Made by a program: the position numbers and the translations under genes. From contig NC_066544.1 in NCBI RefSeq assembly GCF_024679095.1, positions 4,548,524 through 4,612,523 on the forward strand: DNA of 64,000 nucleotides, given 5' to 3'. The notes below the pieces were generated by a model that saw nothing but the letters and a program-made list of their open reading frames with translations, was not told the origin of the DNA and did no database searches. Shown piece by piece: positions 22,545-33,180 of the stretch (its first letter is position 1; every line of letters begins with the position of its first letter). This DNA is from Eriocheir sinensis (lineage: Eukaryota; Arthropoda; Malacostraca; Decapoda; Varunidae).

Positions 22545-22720
22545 GCCGCACCCTCGGAAAGACGGCCCCTCCCTTCGCAGTGCCCTCAAGGACGCCGAGC
22601 AGTGAGTGAGGGCGTCTTCCCATTAATATCTGGCGGCGCTCTCGCTCCGGCCATATATCAGGAGAGGATGACAGCATTCATATGTAAATACAAACACAGC
22701 GTCCCCCGCCTGCCCCACGA
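22545..22720. promoter_or_regulatory. Unique island with forkhead-like site
   Basis: GC-rich unique sequence flanked by (CTC)n and GGA DNA. It contains CCATATATC (22649-22657) and GTAAATACAAACA (22684-22696), the latter forkhead-like. Motif evidence only. Confidence 0.2.
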
Positions 22721-22899
22721 GGAGGAAGAAGAGGAGGAGGGCAAGGAAGACGAAGAGAACGAGGAAAATGCGATGATGATGATGAGAACAAGGAAACGAA
22801 GAGGAAATGAAACGAAGTCGGTGATATTAAGTCAAGAAAGAATTAAATATACGAGGCAAAACAGCGGGGGTGGAGTGACTAAAGGAAAGGAAAGATGAA

Positions 22900-23815
22900 G
22901 GTGGAAAGAGGGAGTGAAACCAATAGTCAGAAGATCAGATGGAGTGTGAATTTGAAGAAAGTAGGATCATTGTAAGAAATAGTTAATAGGAACAAGAAAC
23001 GAAGATAAATAAAACAATTACAGTGGAGGACAGGCAGTATTAAATTGGATATAAATAAAGATGTAGACAGAATACAAGGAAAATAAAGTAGTCACCGCGT
23101 ATTAAGTATATTGTAAAACAGAGATAAAATGTGAGAGGTCGCATGAAGAATTAAAAATGAAAAACATGATTAATAGAGACGATTAGGAACTGAAAAAGCC
23201 AGTTGAAGAAAAGAAAGAAAGAAATACAGAAAAACACAAAAGACTGAGATCGTAGTCGAAATTTCTTGGCTGACATTGACTGAGGAGGAAAACATCTGAA
23301 GAGAAAAATAACTGCACCAAAATAAACTCGGAATAGATCATTCCTCAATTTAAAACTGCTCTGAAAAATATATAAGGGGAAAAGGAACCACTTACACATC
23401 ATCTCAGTTACATGACCTGACCTGCTTTGAGAAGTGTGACAGGTGTGGCCAAAAGCGAACTTCTTACTCTCTGATAAGGAAAAATACCATTACTTTGCAT
23501 TGTCAGTTTATGGAAATAATCAATCTTTTATATTATGTTGTTGAAATATTCTTTATAATCTTTCCTTGGTATTTCTGGTTTTAATGTTTAAGGGTTTTTT
23601 CTTGCTGTTTTGTCCTTGTTACCTGTTTGGTGTTTTGTTATTGCTATTGTTGTTGCCAATTATTTGCGCGTAGTCATTGTTATATTTATTATCATCATTA
23701 TTACCTTTACTTTATTGTTGCAATTATATAGTATTATGCAAATTTGGTTCATTCTAATAACTATTTACAGTGACAGTGACGGGCAGAAGCAGTAATATTT
23801 ATAATAATCGTTGCA
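22900..23815. other. AT-rich unique DNA, no gene seen
   Basis: About 900 bases of non-repetitive A/T-rich sequence with frequent stops and no motif I can identify. Confidence 0.6.
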
Positions 23816-23821
23816 GTAATA

Positions 23822-24429
<608 letters not shown>

Positions 24430-25116
24430 GCAAGGCGAACACCTCGCCAGACGCACCGCTGATGTTTCGAGCGAAGCACGAGTGGATGTTGGCGCCAGAG
24501 GGTTTTGGACTCGTGGACAAAGGGCATACTTTGATATAAGGATCTTTGATCCCATGGCCCATTGCCACAGAGACCTGACCCTTGATGCAGCCCACAGAAG
24601 AAACGAACAAGAGAAGAACAGAGCATATGAAGAAAGAATACAGAATGTGGACCAGGGCTCCTTCACCCCGGTAGTATTCACGACGGCAGGAGGGATGGGA
24701 CCAAGAGCGCAGAGCTTCTACGCAAGACTCGCCGAAACACTGGCGGATAAGAAACAACAGCCAAGAAGCAGTGTGGTCGCCTGGATGAGATGCAGGCTGT
24801 CCTTCTCCCTCCTGAGGTCAGCCTTGGTCTGCCTGAGAGGAACCAGGTCACCTGCACCCAAAACCACCCGCATTGCTGACCTGGACTTTGAGGCGATGGT
24901 GGTTGATAGTCGTATCAACCATAAGCTCTGTTAGCTTAAAAATAAAATGTTTAGTAAAGTTTGTAATATTAAATAAAGATGGTTGTCGGCCACAGTCATT
25001 GGCGGGGTGGGGCCAATGAATTGCTTTGTGAAAGGATATGAGAAAATATACCGCTCACAACGCAACTCTAATAGATGGAGGCCCGTAGTAGTAAAAAAAA
25101 AAAAAAAAAAAAAAAA
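24430..25116 (+). mobile_element. RLE-type retroelement 3' end, copy 1 (5'-truncated, poly(A))
   Basis: Starts abruptly at the end of a TAG/AAG triplet array and ends with GTAGTAGTA plus a 24-base A run (25093-25116), after which TAG triplets resume. It holds the C-terminal coding segment (24431-24934) and a ~160-base 3' UTR with AATAAA-type signals (24943-24948 and 24973-24978). Copy 2 at 25381 has the same body and 3' end, visually about nine bases in ten alike. A common 3' end, different 5' ends and a poly(A) tail indicate target-primed reverse transcription. Confidence 0.85.
24431..24934 (+). pseudogene. Retrotransposon ORF C-terminal fragment, RLE-like domain (copy 1)
   Basis: 167 in-frame codons without a start, cut off at the 5' end by truncation. 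This is the C-terminal part of a reverse-transcriptase polyprotein family that I know as uncharacterised proteins in crustaceans and cnidarians. Seen in order: ARVDVGARGFW, then AYFDIRIFDP, EKNRAYEERI, GSFTPVVFTTAGGMG, and a C-terminal MRCRLSFSLLRSALVCLRG helix. R-V-D, then 15 residues, then D, followed by K-x-x-x-Y, resembles the catalytic layout of restriction-like endonucleases (R/K-P-D-x12-14-D/E) in R2/R4-group non-LTR elements. That match is inferred, and the central P is replaced by V. Such a domain would nick the target to prime cDNA synthesis. The reverse transcriptase and zinc knuckle are missing here, so this copy cannot act alone. The stop is TAG at 24932. Confidence 0.8.
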
Positions 25117-25158
25117 GTAGTAGCAGTAGTAGCAGTTGTAGTAGTAGTAGTAGTAGTA

Positions 25159-25200
<42 letters not shown>

Positions 25201-25255
25201 AAAGTAGTGGTAGTAGTAGTAGTAGCAGTAGTAGTAGTAGTAGTAGTAGTAGTAA

Positions 25256-25318
<63 letters not shown>

Positions 25319-25380
25319 CAGTAGTAGTAGTAGCAGTAGTAGCAGTAGTAGTAGTAGTAGTAGTAGTAGAAGTAGTAGTA
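25117..25380 (+). repeat. (TAG)n microsatellite between the two retroelement copies
   Basis: TAG/GTA triplets with AAA, GCA and TGG variants. Begins after the poly(A) of copy 1 and ends at the first base of copy 2. Confidence 0.96.
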
Positions 25381-26130
25381 ATCACACTACCTATCAGGGC
25401 AAAAGGCTTTAACTTAAACAAGAAAGAATTCACAGATGCCCTTGCCCTGAGGTATGGCTGGCTAGTGGATGGGGTCCCAAACATGTGTAACTGTGGCTCA
25501 CCCTTCAACCAAAACCATGCCAAGACTTGCAAGACAGGAGGCTTCGTCTGCATGAGACATGACGAAGTGAAAGACGTGACAGCTCAGATGCTGAAAGAAA
25601 ACTGTCTGTCACGACGTAACCGTGGAGCCCATGCTGCTTCCTCTGCAAGGCGAACACCTCACCAGACGCACCGCTAATGATTCGAACGAAGCACGAGTGG
25701 ATGTTAGCGCCAGAGAGTTCTGGACTCAAGGACAAAGGGCGTATTTTGACACAAGGATCTTTGATCCCATGGCCCAGTGCCACAGAGACCTGACCCTCGA
25801 TGCAGCCCACAGAAGAAATGAACAAGAGAAAAACAGAGCGTATGAAGAAAGAATACAGAATGTGGACCAGGGCTCCTTCACCCCATTAGTATTCACGACC
25901 TCGGGAGGGATGGGACCAAGGGCGCAGAGCTTCTACGTAAGACTCGCCGAAACACTGGCGGACAAGAAACAGTAGCCTAGAAGCAGTGTTGTCGCCTGGA
26001 TGAGATGCAGGCTGTCCTTCTCTCTCCTGAGATCAGCCTTGGTCTGCCTGAGAGGAGCCAGGTCACCTGCACCCAAAACCACCCACATTGCCGACCTGGA
26101 CTTTTGGCGACGGTGGTTGATAGTCGTATG
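25381..26130 (+). pseudogene. Retrotransposon ORF C-terminal fragment with CCHC knuckle and RLE-like domain (copy 2, broken)
   Basis: Begins in frame at 25381 with LPIRAKGFNLNKKEF and ALALRYGW. CNCGSPFNQNHAKTC follows, a C-x-C-x8-H-x3-C knuckle, then GGFVCMRHDEV. Zinc knuckle followed by endonuclease is the order expected of R2/R4-group non-LTR proteins. Three breaks are visible: a one-base frame change near 25600, where the reading moves to the frame holding TVCHDVTVEPMLLPLQGEHL; an in-frame TAG at 25973-25975, where copy 1 reads on through Gln; and a one-base deletion near 26100. The RLE-like motifs RVDVSAREFWTQGQRAYFD and EKNRAYEERI are otherwise kept. The host family is known only by resemblance and its clade is uncertain. 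Confidence 0.8.
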
Positions 26131-26302
26131 GTTGCTTAAGAACAATATGTTTAATAATGTTTGTAATTTGTAAATAAAAATGGTTGCCGGCCACATGCAG
26201 TCATTGGTGGGCTGAGGCCAATGAATTGCTTTGTGAAAGACAATGAGAAAAGATACCTCTCACAACGCAACTCTAATGGATGGAGGCCGTAGTAGTAAAA
26301 AA
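25381..26302 (+). mobile_element. RLE-type retroelement 3' end, copy 2 (5'-truncated)
   Basis: Extends about 265 bases further 5' than copy 1, so it includes the zinc-knuckle region. It ends with the same GGCCGTAGTAGTA plus a short A-rich tail, then TAG/CAG triplets (26303-26345). It lies head to tail with copy 1. Each copy has triplets on both sides on its sense strand. The AAATAAA signal lies at about 26170-26177. Confidence 0.85.
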
Positions 26303-26350
26303 GAAAGTAGTAGTAGTAGCAGCAGCAGCAGTAGCAGCAACAGCAGTGGT
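26303..26350 (+). repeat. TAG/CAG triplets, distal flank of copy 2
   Basis: TAGTAG changes to CAGCAGCAG. This is the continuation of the triplet array after the retroelement. Confidence 0.9.
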
Positions 26351-26594
26351 TAGCAGAGGACGTGGTGGTTGGCGTCCTGGTAGTTTCACGCAGCGTCATT
26401 ATATTTATCATTACCGTTATTTGTCTTCGTCGCACACTCATATCTTTACCGTTGCTTATCGCCCGATTCCTCCCGACGCCATAATTCTCGGTGAGCGTTT
26501 CGCGATAAATCACACGAGTCGACAGAAGCTTTTAAGATATGTATCGGAGGATTCACTTGCGTTCCTCTATGCTGCGCCCTTATAAAGCCTCCCT

Positions 26595-26950
26595 CGCACA
26601 TCACCACCACCACCACCACCATCACCACCGCAGGAGCCTCGACACCATACCATATCACCATCATCTCCATCTCCACCATATCGACCACAATCATATCAAC
26701 ATCATCACCACCACAAGCAACGGCAGTCACACCAACCACCACATCATCACTACCAACAACACCATCACCATCACCACAGTCTTGACTATCCACCTTCACC
26801 CATCAACACAACCACCACCACCACCACCACCACAACGATAGAGCTTTAGGATTACAACACCTCAGCATCACCACAATAACATCATCACCACCACCACATC
26901 GTCACCACCACATCGCCACCACAGCCTCATCGTCCTTCCTCACCCCGCAG
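26595..26950 (+). repeat. Degenerate CAC/ACC triplet array
   Basis: CACCAC and ATCACC triplets with irregular variants. Confidence 0.85.
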
Positions 26951-26954
26951 TCAT

Positions 26955-27125
26955 GAGTTACCTTTTTCGTTTCGCTTTTTTCGCCGTCCATCTTCGTGCT
27001 TGGCAACTCGGCCGTCAGTATAAACAAAGGTGCGCTATAAATTAATGCGCAAGTGCCGGAGTGTCACCTATGCACCTGGAAAGCAACACCTGGGGGGATC
27101 TCTGCACCTTTTTATACGTACACAC
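26955..27125. promoter_or_regulatory. Unique island with forkhead/homeodomain-like sites
   Basis: TATAAACAAAGG (27019-27030) and CTATAAATTAATGCGC (27034-27049) lie in non-repetitive DNA between triplet and CA arrays. Either could be TATA-like. No start site can be defined. Confidence 0.2.
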
Positions 27126-27140
27126 ACATACACACGCATA

Positions 27141-27146
27141 TGTATC

Positions 27147-27182
<36 letters not shown>
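27141..27182 (+). repeat. (CA)n microsatellite
   Basis: Clean CA run. Confidence 0.95.
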
Positions 27183-27184
<2 letters not shown>

Positions 27185-27254
27185 GAAGCTGCTCTTTCAT
27201 TTTTTGATGAGATGTGTAAAATGAGAAAAATAATCGTACTCCTGTTCGAGAAAA

Positions 27255-27293
27255 AAAATAATGATGATGATTAAGATGATGATGATGATTGTG

Positions 27294-27325
<32 letters not shown>

Positions 27326-27330
27326 AAAAA
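27255..27330 (+). repeat. (GAT)n microsatellite
   Basis: GAT/ATG triplets with minor variants. Confidence 0.92.
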
Positions 27331-27397
27331 CAGTAAGGACACGAAAAAGCAACGCTAGTAATAATAGTACTGTTAATGATACTATAATTACTACTAC

Positions 27398-27547
<150 letters not shown>

Positions 27548-27549
27548 CT

Positions 27550-28020
27550 AAAAACTAAAACGAAAACAATTGCGCTATTAAGTTTTACGCTACAGTGCCT
27601 CTCTATTATATTTACGCGCAAGTTTTCTTTTTTGCACCATTCTCATAACTGCGTTCATCTCAAGACTTTGTTTATCTATGAAAAAGAAAATATCAATGCA
27701 ACTCTATAGCTTGTTTTCTGTCATTTATTAATCGTATGCCTCATTTTCTCTTCATGTGACAATTATTTCTCTCCTCCCGCCCAGTGTGTTACTTCATGTC
27801 TGTGCTGCGTCCTTTTCATTCGCTTATTTTGTCTTGTTCTCTCGCAGCCGCAACAACAACAACAACAACAACAACAACAGCAACATCAACTATTACTCCT
27901 CCCCCTTCTCCTCCTCCTCTTCTTCCTACTACTCCTCGTCCTCTTCCTTATCTTGTTCTCCTCGTCATTCTCTTTTTGTCCTCCTCCTCCTCCTCCTCTT
28001 CCTGTAGCTACTCTCTGTAC
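27550..28020. other. Unique AT-rich DNA, (CAA)n and CTC triplets
   Basis: 27550-27850 is unique. (CAA)n lies at 27853-27886 and CTC-rich triplets at 27897-28005. No gene is recognised. Confidence 0.7.
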
Positions 28021-28029
28021 CTTTTCCGG

Positions 28030-29500
28030 GAATCAATAGAGAGTGCCACGATGGGAGGGGAGTGGAGAGGAAGACGCAGGAAGAGGCGGAGGAAGAGGAC
28101 GGAGAGCGGGCAGGGAGGGTAGGCAGTGGGGAGCTAAGTGTGGAGGAGGCAGAGGAGGGGGGCTAAGAAAGAGGCAGTGGGGGTGGAAGGAAGAGGCATA
28201 GGGGGGCATAGGGAGAAGGCGAGGGGGAAGGGGGGCGTGTGGAAACAGATGAGTGCTCTTCCTTGGGTCTGATGGAGGCGTTCGGATGCTGGTCACGGCG
28301 GGAGGGCGACGCCTGTGGGGCCCTGGATGACGCCCTGATCAGCTGTGAGGCGGCGGCGAGGGAAGGGACGGGGAGGCGAGAGGGGCGGAGAGGCGGAGGG
28401 TCTGGCATGAGAGGAACTTGGGGCGGAGTGGGAGATTGAAGGAATGGAAGAGGTTTGAGAAAGAGAGTTGGTGGACGTGAAGAATGAGAGAAATACCAGG
28501 GAAAGGGAACGGATAAAAGGAAGGGAATCTAGGTGTTGGAAGATTGAAGGGCTGGGAGAAGTGTAATAGGGAGCAGAAAGAGAACTGGAGGCTGTCAGGA
28601 GAGAGTAGTACGTACCAAGGGAAAAGACGGAGAGAGAAAGGACTGGCGTAAGGAGAGGAGTTTGGATGGAGTGAGAGACAGAGGAAGTGGTAGGTGTTTA
28701 AGGAAGTCAGGGGGTCAGGAGAACTTCATAAACCATAAGGTGGGAAGTTGAAGGAATAACAAACGTAAATGAAAGTAAAATAATAGATGGGTGTGAAACT
28801 GAAGAACACAGATGAAACAAGGAAGAAAAGTAAAAGGAGAAAAACATAGAAGGGGAGGAAGAGCGCAAAGAGAAGAAGGAGAACATGGACCGGAGTGGAA
28901 GAATGGAAAAATGGGAGAGGTTTAAGAAATTGCGTTCGGGAATTCAGAAAAAAAAGGCAGAAGAACCAGAAGTAAGGGGAGAGGAAAGACGACCGTGGGA
29001 CGAAAACTTCAAGGGAATGTGAAGTCGAAGGAATAGCGAACGTACGATAGGGAAAACATCAATAAAGAAAGTATGAGTGAGAGAGGAGGAGATAGAAAAG
29101 AGTAACAGTGAAAAAGGGAGATTTTGTAGCGAGAGAAAGAGTGAAGGATTGAATGGTAATGGAAGAGAGAAAAAAAGGATGCATTGAAATAAGGGAGCTG
29201 AAAATACGGAACTATGGAATGTAAAGTCGTGACAAAAGTGGAAAGTGAACAAAAGAGATACTGAAAGGGAAAAAAAACAAATTAAAAATGATTGAGAGAA
29301 TGGAGGAATAACAGCAGAGAGAAGAATTTTATGATGAAAAAAATAATTGTGGGAGAAAGAGAAATTATTGGAAGTATCTGGAGGGTTTAAAGATAAAAAA
29401 TGGAGAGAAATACAATGGGGAACAAGGAAACAAGGGAAAAGGAAATATGGAAAGAAAAGTGAAATAAGGTAAAGAAAAGTAGAGAGAGAGAGAGAGAGAA
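28030..29500 (+). repeat. Polypurine domain, ~1.45 kb
   Basis: Overwhelmingly A/G on the plus strand: GGAGG-type to about 28440, then GGAAAGA-type. Phrases such as AGATTGAAGG and AGTTGAAGGAATA recur irregularly, suggesting a diverged tandem origin. A GC-balanced insert at 28250-28360 is the only non-purine part. Confidence 0.8.
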
Positions 29501-29526
29501 TAATGTTGGATGCCCGTTTGCGTCTG

Positions 29527-29528
<2 letters not shown>

Positions 29529-29605
<77 letters not shown>
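29529..29605 (+). repeat. (CT)n-(CA)n compound microsatellite
   Basis: CT (29529-29565) changes directly to CA (29566-29605). A short GA run lies just upstream (29483-29499), complementary to the CT part. Confidence 0.96.
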
Positions 29606-29607
<2 letters not shown>

Positions 29608-29744
29608 GATCACAAATCACACACCAACACGCCAACAGACCACCAGAAAACCACAAACAATTATAACGCATAGAAGAGCCCTCCCTTCCCCCTCCTCTCC
29701 TCCCTCCCTCCCCCCTCTCTAGCTCCCTCGCTCCCTCCCTTTCC

Positions 29745-29880
29745 CCTCAACTGGCCAATGCAAATGACAACATGATATTAGATGGCCCGCAGGTGTGTTT
29801 TAATTGGATAGTGTCCCCAACTGCTGGCCCGCGCTGATTGGCTAAAGTAACGGGCTGCCTTTTATTACGTTTTAAGGCCA
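29745..29880. promoter_or_regulatory. Candidate regulatory island: CCAAT, octamer and Hox-like sites
   Basis: In 130 unique bases I see CCAAT (29755-29759) overlapping octamer ATGCAAAT (29758-29765), ATTGG at 29803-29807 and 29837-29841, and TTTTATTACG (29860-29869), which resembles an Abd-B-class Hox site. It is flanked by pyrimidine DNA and a (GA)n array. The motif density is unusual for this window. Function is inferred only. Confidence 0.3.
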
Positions 29881-29883
29881 GGG

Positions 29884-29886
<3 letters not shown>

Positions 29887-29938
<52 letters not shown>
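29887..29938 (+). repeat. (GA)n microsatellite
   Basis: Clean GA run. Confidence 0.95.
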
Positions 29939-29941
<3 letters not shown>

Positions 29942-30023
29942 GAAATTAGATTCATACATTTTATTTTGGTATTTCCTTTGATGGCGTTGAAAGCTAGTGT
30001 GTGTGTATTGGATGGGGGGGGGG

Positions 30024-30028
<5 letters not shown>

Positions 30029-30062
<34 letters not shown>
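30029..30062 (+). repeat. (GT)n microsatellite after a G run
   Basis: GGGGGGGG at 30015-30025, then GT dinucleotides. The following DNA (30065-30410) is T/G-rich degenerate sequence with TGTATG and TGTTTG words and no gene. Confidence 0.9.
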
Positions 30063-30064
<2 letters not shown>

Positions 30065-30403
30065 ATGCAATCTTTTTTTCACGTATTCGTTTTTCTGGTA
30101 TTTTGTCAACTTATCTTCGTTTCCATTTCTCATTATATCTCTTTGTGTCTCTTCATCTGGCCCTTTTTTATGTGTTTGTGTTTCCCTCTATGTATATCTG
30201 TCCACCTGTTTCCTAATATGTATGTATGTAATATATGTACGTGATTGTTTTTGCATGTATAAATGTGTAAATGTATATGTTTATGTATGAATGTGTTTGT
30301 CTCTTTATGTAAGTGTGTATTCATGTCTGTTTGTATGCATGTCTGTTTGTTAGCCTGTAATTCAGTGTGTGTCTTCGTCTGACTAATATGTGTTCGTGTG
30401 TGC

Positions 30404-30413
<10 letters not shown>

Positions 30414-30451
<38 letters not shown>
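30414..30451 (+). repeat. (GT)n microsatellite
   Basis: Clean GT run. Confidence 0.95.
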
Positions 30452-30453
<2 letters not shown>

Positions 30454-30500
30454 GGGGCTGGAGGGAAGTATCGTTTTGTCTCTGTGCCTGTATTTTTATT

Positions 30501-30782
<282 letters not shown>

Positions 30783-30789
30783 CTTTTTC

Positions 30790-31640
30790 CACACTGAGCA
30801 TGACAAATCCCCAAGCATCCCCTTCCCACCCTCCATCCCCTCCTCCCTCCATCCCCATCACCGCCATCATCAACCTCACCTGTGCGCGCTGGGTGGTCAG
30901 GTGGTCAGGTGTGTATGCAGAATGTGCGGTAATTAACAGGTGTGTGCCTGGAGTGTTGAGGGGGAAGAGCGTGTCTCCCTTCCATCCCCCGCCTGCATCT
31001 ACCTTCTCCCCCCCGCATCTCCCCTCCCTACCACCGATGACTCCCCACACCTTTCTGTCCCTTGATCTACCTTCCTCTCCCTCCGCTAATTCTGCTCTCC
31101 CTCTGCTCTCCCCATATGCTTTTACTGCTCTATTCGCCTTCCCATAACTCTTCATTTACTTACTTCTTTTTCCATATTATTTTATCGTTTCATTTTTCCG
31201 TTATTTCATTTTTTTCCCCGTCATGCAGCGCTACTATTTACATTACTCTTATTTCTCAGTATTTTTTTTCCTTTTTTTCTTGTAGCTTACCACTGTCTGA
31301 CCCTGCTTCATCCCCTGCTTCATCTACTGCTACGAGTTATATTTCTCATATTTCTCATCATCATTTTTTTTTTCATCCCTGCTTCACATAATATCTTCAT
31401 TCCTTACTCTGTCATGCATGCTGTACAAACATCCCTTCCTCTTACTCCGCGTTTGTTCATGTCTGCTTCCCAATAAACAGACGAAGAAACGGACGTAGTG
31501 GACAACGATAGAGAGTCAGAGGAAGGGATGATAAGGAATTTGGGACTGAAGGAAAAGGGAGCAGGAGTGACAAAAAGTGAGAGAAAAGGATGATTCAGGG
31601 AGACGAAGAAAGGTGATGAAAACGAGAAACTTAGCATGCA
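30790..31640. other. C-rich, then T-rich, then purine-rich DNA, no gene seen
   Basis: A cluster of CACCTG/CAGGTG hexamers lies at 30877-30950. 30960-31380 is pyrimidine-rich and 31480-31640 purine-rich. No supported gene. Confidence 0.5.
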
Positions 31641-31646
31641 TAGTTG

Positions 31647-31649
<3 letters not shown>

Positions 31650-31713
<64 letters not shown>

Positions 31714-31727
31714 TGTGTGTGTGTGTA
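31650..31727 (+). repeat. (GA)n-(GT)n compound microsatellite
   Basis: GA to about 31710, then GT to 31727. Confidence 0.95.
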
Positions 31728-31734
31728 TGTGCTA

Positions 31735-32115
31735 GAGAACGTGCAAATTGTCAGTCATGTATATTCTGAGCTGGCTACAAAAATCACCGTTATTATTAGT
31801 GCGTGTAAACATATATACGAACCAGTACTCAGAGGTCATCGTCATCCGTAAAGTGCTGTGACCGTCCTCTTCCCTCCCCCCCCACTCCCCTCCATCAATA
31901 TATTCCTCTCAGCCATCACCACTGTCATCGCCGCCATCCTCCTCTGTCTTCGTCAATTAAGGTCTCGCTGTCCCCCCTCACACAGCCTCCTTAGCTTGCA
32001 ACGCCTCGCTTCATATTGATTCTTATTCACCTTCACGGATACCCCATATCCGCCACGACCCGTCCGCCCGACCCCTCTCCTCCGTGTTCCTCTGCCTCTG
32101 TCCCTCACTGATGTC
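31735..32115. other. Unique mixed DNA, no gene seen
   Basis: Non-repetitive, C-rich in its second half. No feature is recognised. Confidence 0.5.
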
Positions 32116-32117
32116 GC

Positions 32118-32432
32118 CTGTCCACTCTCCTACCCTGTTCACTCTCCTACCCTGTCCACTCTCCTACCCTGTCCACTCTCCTACCCTGTCCACTCTCCTA
32201 CCCTGTCCACTCTCCTACCCTGTCCACTCTCCTACCCTGTCCACTCTTTTACCTTGTCCACTCTCCTACCCTGTCCACTCTTTTACCTTGTCCACTCTCC
32301 TACCCTGTCCACTCTCCTACCCTGTCCACTCTCCTAACTGTCCACTCTTCTACCCTGTCCACTCTCCTACCCTGTCCACTCTCCTACCCTGCCCACTCTC
32401 CTACCCCGTCCACTCTCCTACCTTATCCACTC
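32118..32432 (+). repeat. 17-bp minisatellite, about 18 units
   Basis: The unit CCACTCTCCTACCCTGT repeats head to tail. Variants include TTTTACCTTGT, an AACTGT deletion unit and CCTTAT at the end. Because 17 is not a multiple of three, frames through it cycle, giving a 17-residue pattern. Confidence 0.97.
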
Positions 32433-32439
32433 TGACCAC

Positions 32440-32950
32440 TCTTTCCTGCTGTCCATCTAAGTCGATACTCAAATATATAAAGAGACTACACGAGGCCAGA
32501 CAGCATACACATGGCAGCTATTGAGAGTGTGCTATTTACCAACTCTCATCCACATTCATAAATACATCTAACCTTCACTCAAGCTTTTAATTTTATCTGC
32601 ACCAATACATAAAATTATCTCTTCAGTTTATTCACCAATCCGTAAACCATTTTTCTTGCTTATTCCATTCCTGGACCTAAATTTGTCATATTTATAACCT
32701 TTGGTGAGTGTCCTTGCATGCGTTTGTATCTGAAGTACTCAACTAATTCTTCTTATCAGTCCCCCAACCCTATTTAAAACTTTCGTTAAATAATTTCAAT
32801 ATTTACGTTTTTCTAAACAGGAAGTTCAGCTTTTTTTAAAGATATTTATCCTCTCCACGGCACGTTTTCGTCCATGGATACTACTGGTTATATATCCCAG
32901 TGTTCACAGTACTGATTAGGGGAAATTAATAGCCTTTCTCTAATAAGAAC
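32440..32950. other. AT-rich unique DNA, no gene seen
   Basis: Non-repetitive sequence with no recognised motif. Confidence 0.55.
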
Positions 32951-32954
32951 ACCT

Positions 32955-33172
32955 GAGTCTAGGTGGAGCCTAACCAGTGCCAGATACAGTTTAATGATAA
33001 CATCTGCGCTCCGGTTGCTAACTCTTCTAACTATAGAACCCAATACTATTTGCGTAGCTTCTGACGGTAGCAGAGCGATTTCTATGTCGGAGATGAGAGC
33101 TCACACGCATACCCGAACTCCCTTCACAGCTGGAGAGACCAAGAACTGTGCTATTGAATGTATAATTATTTC
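32955..33172 (-). pseudogene. Decayed LINE reverse-transcriptase fragment
   Basis: Read on the minus strand from 33172 downwards. One frame gives RVSSHLRHRNRSATVRSYAN. After a frame change near 33055 another gives VLGSIVRRVSNRSADVIIK and LYLALVRLHLD. This matches the well-known stretch between the palm and thumb of CR1/L2/Jockey-group reverse transcriptases (DLRxRNQ, ANxVLGxI, KLYxxLVRPHLDY). Similarity ends after LD near 32957. Frameshift and truncation mark it as dead. Its upstream edge coincides with the target site of the hAT-type element at 33181. Confidence 0.7.
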
Positions 33173-33180
33173 TCCATACC
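33173..33180 (+). repeat. 8-bp target-site duplication, left copy
   Basis: TCCATACC immediately outside the left terminal repeat. The identical octamer follows the right terminal repeat at 34351-34358. Confidence 0.95.

Noticed and set aside
32118..32432. CRISPR-like array of regular direct repeats
   Set aside because: The 17-bp units are contiguous with no spacers, and the context is eukaryotic.
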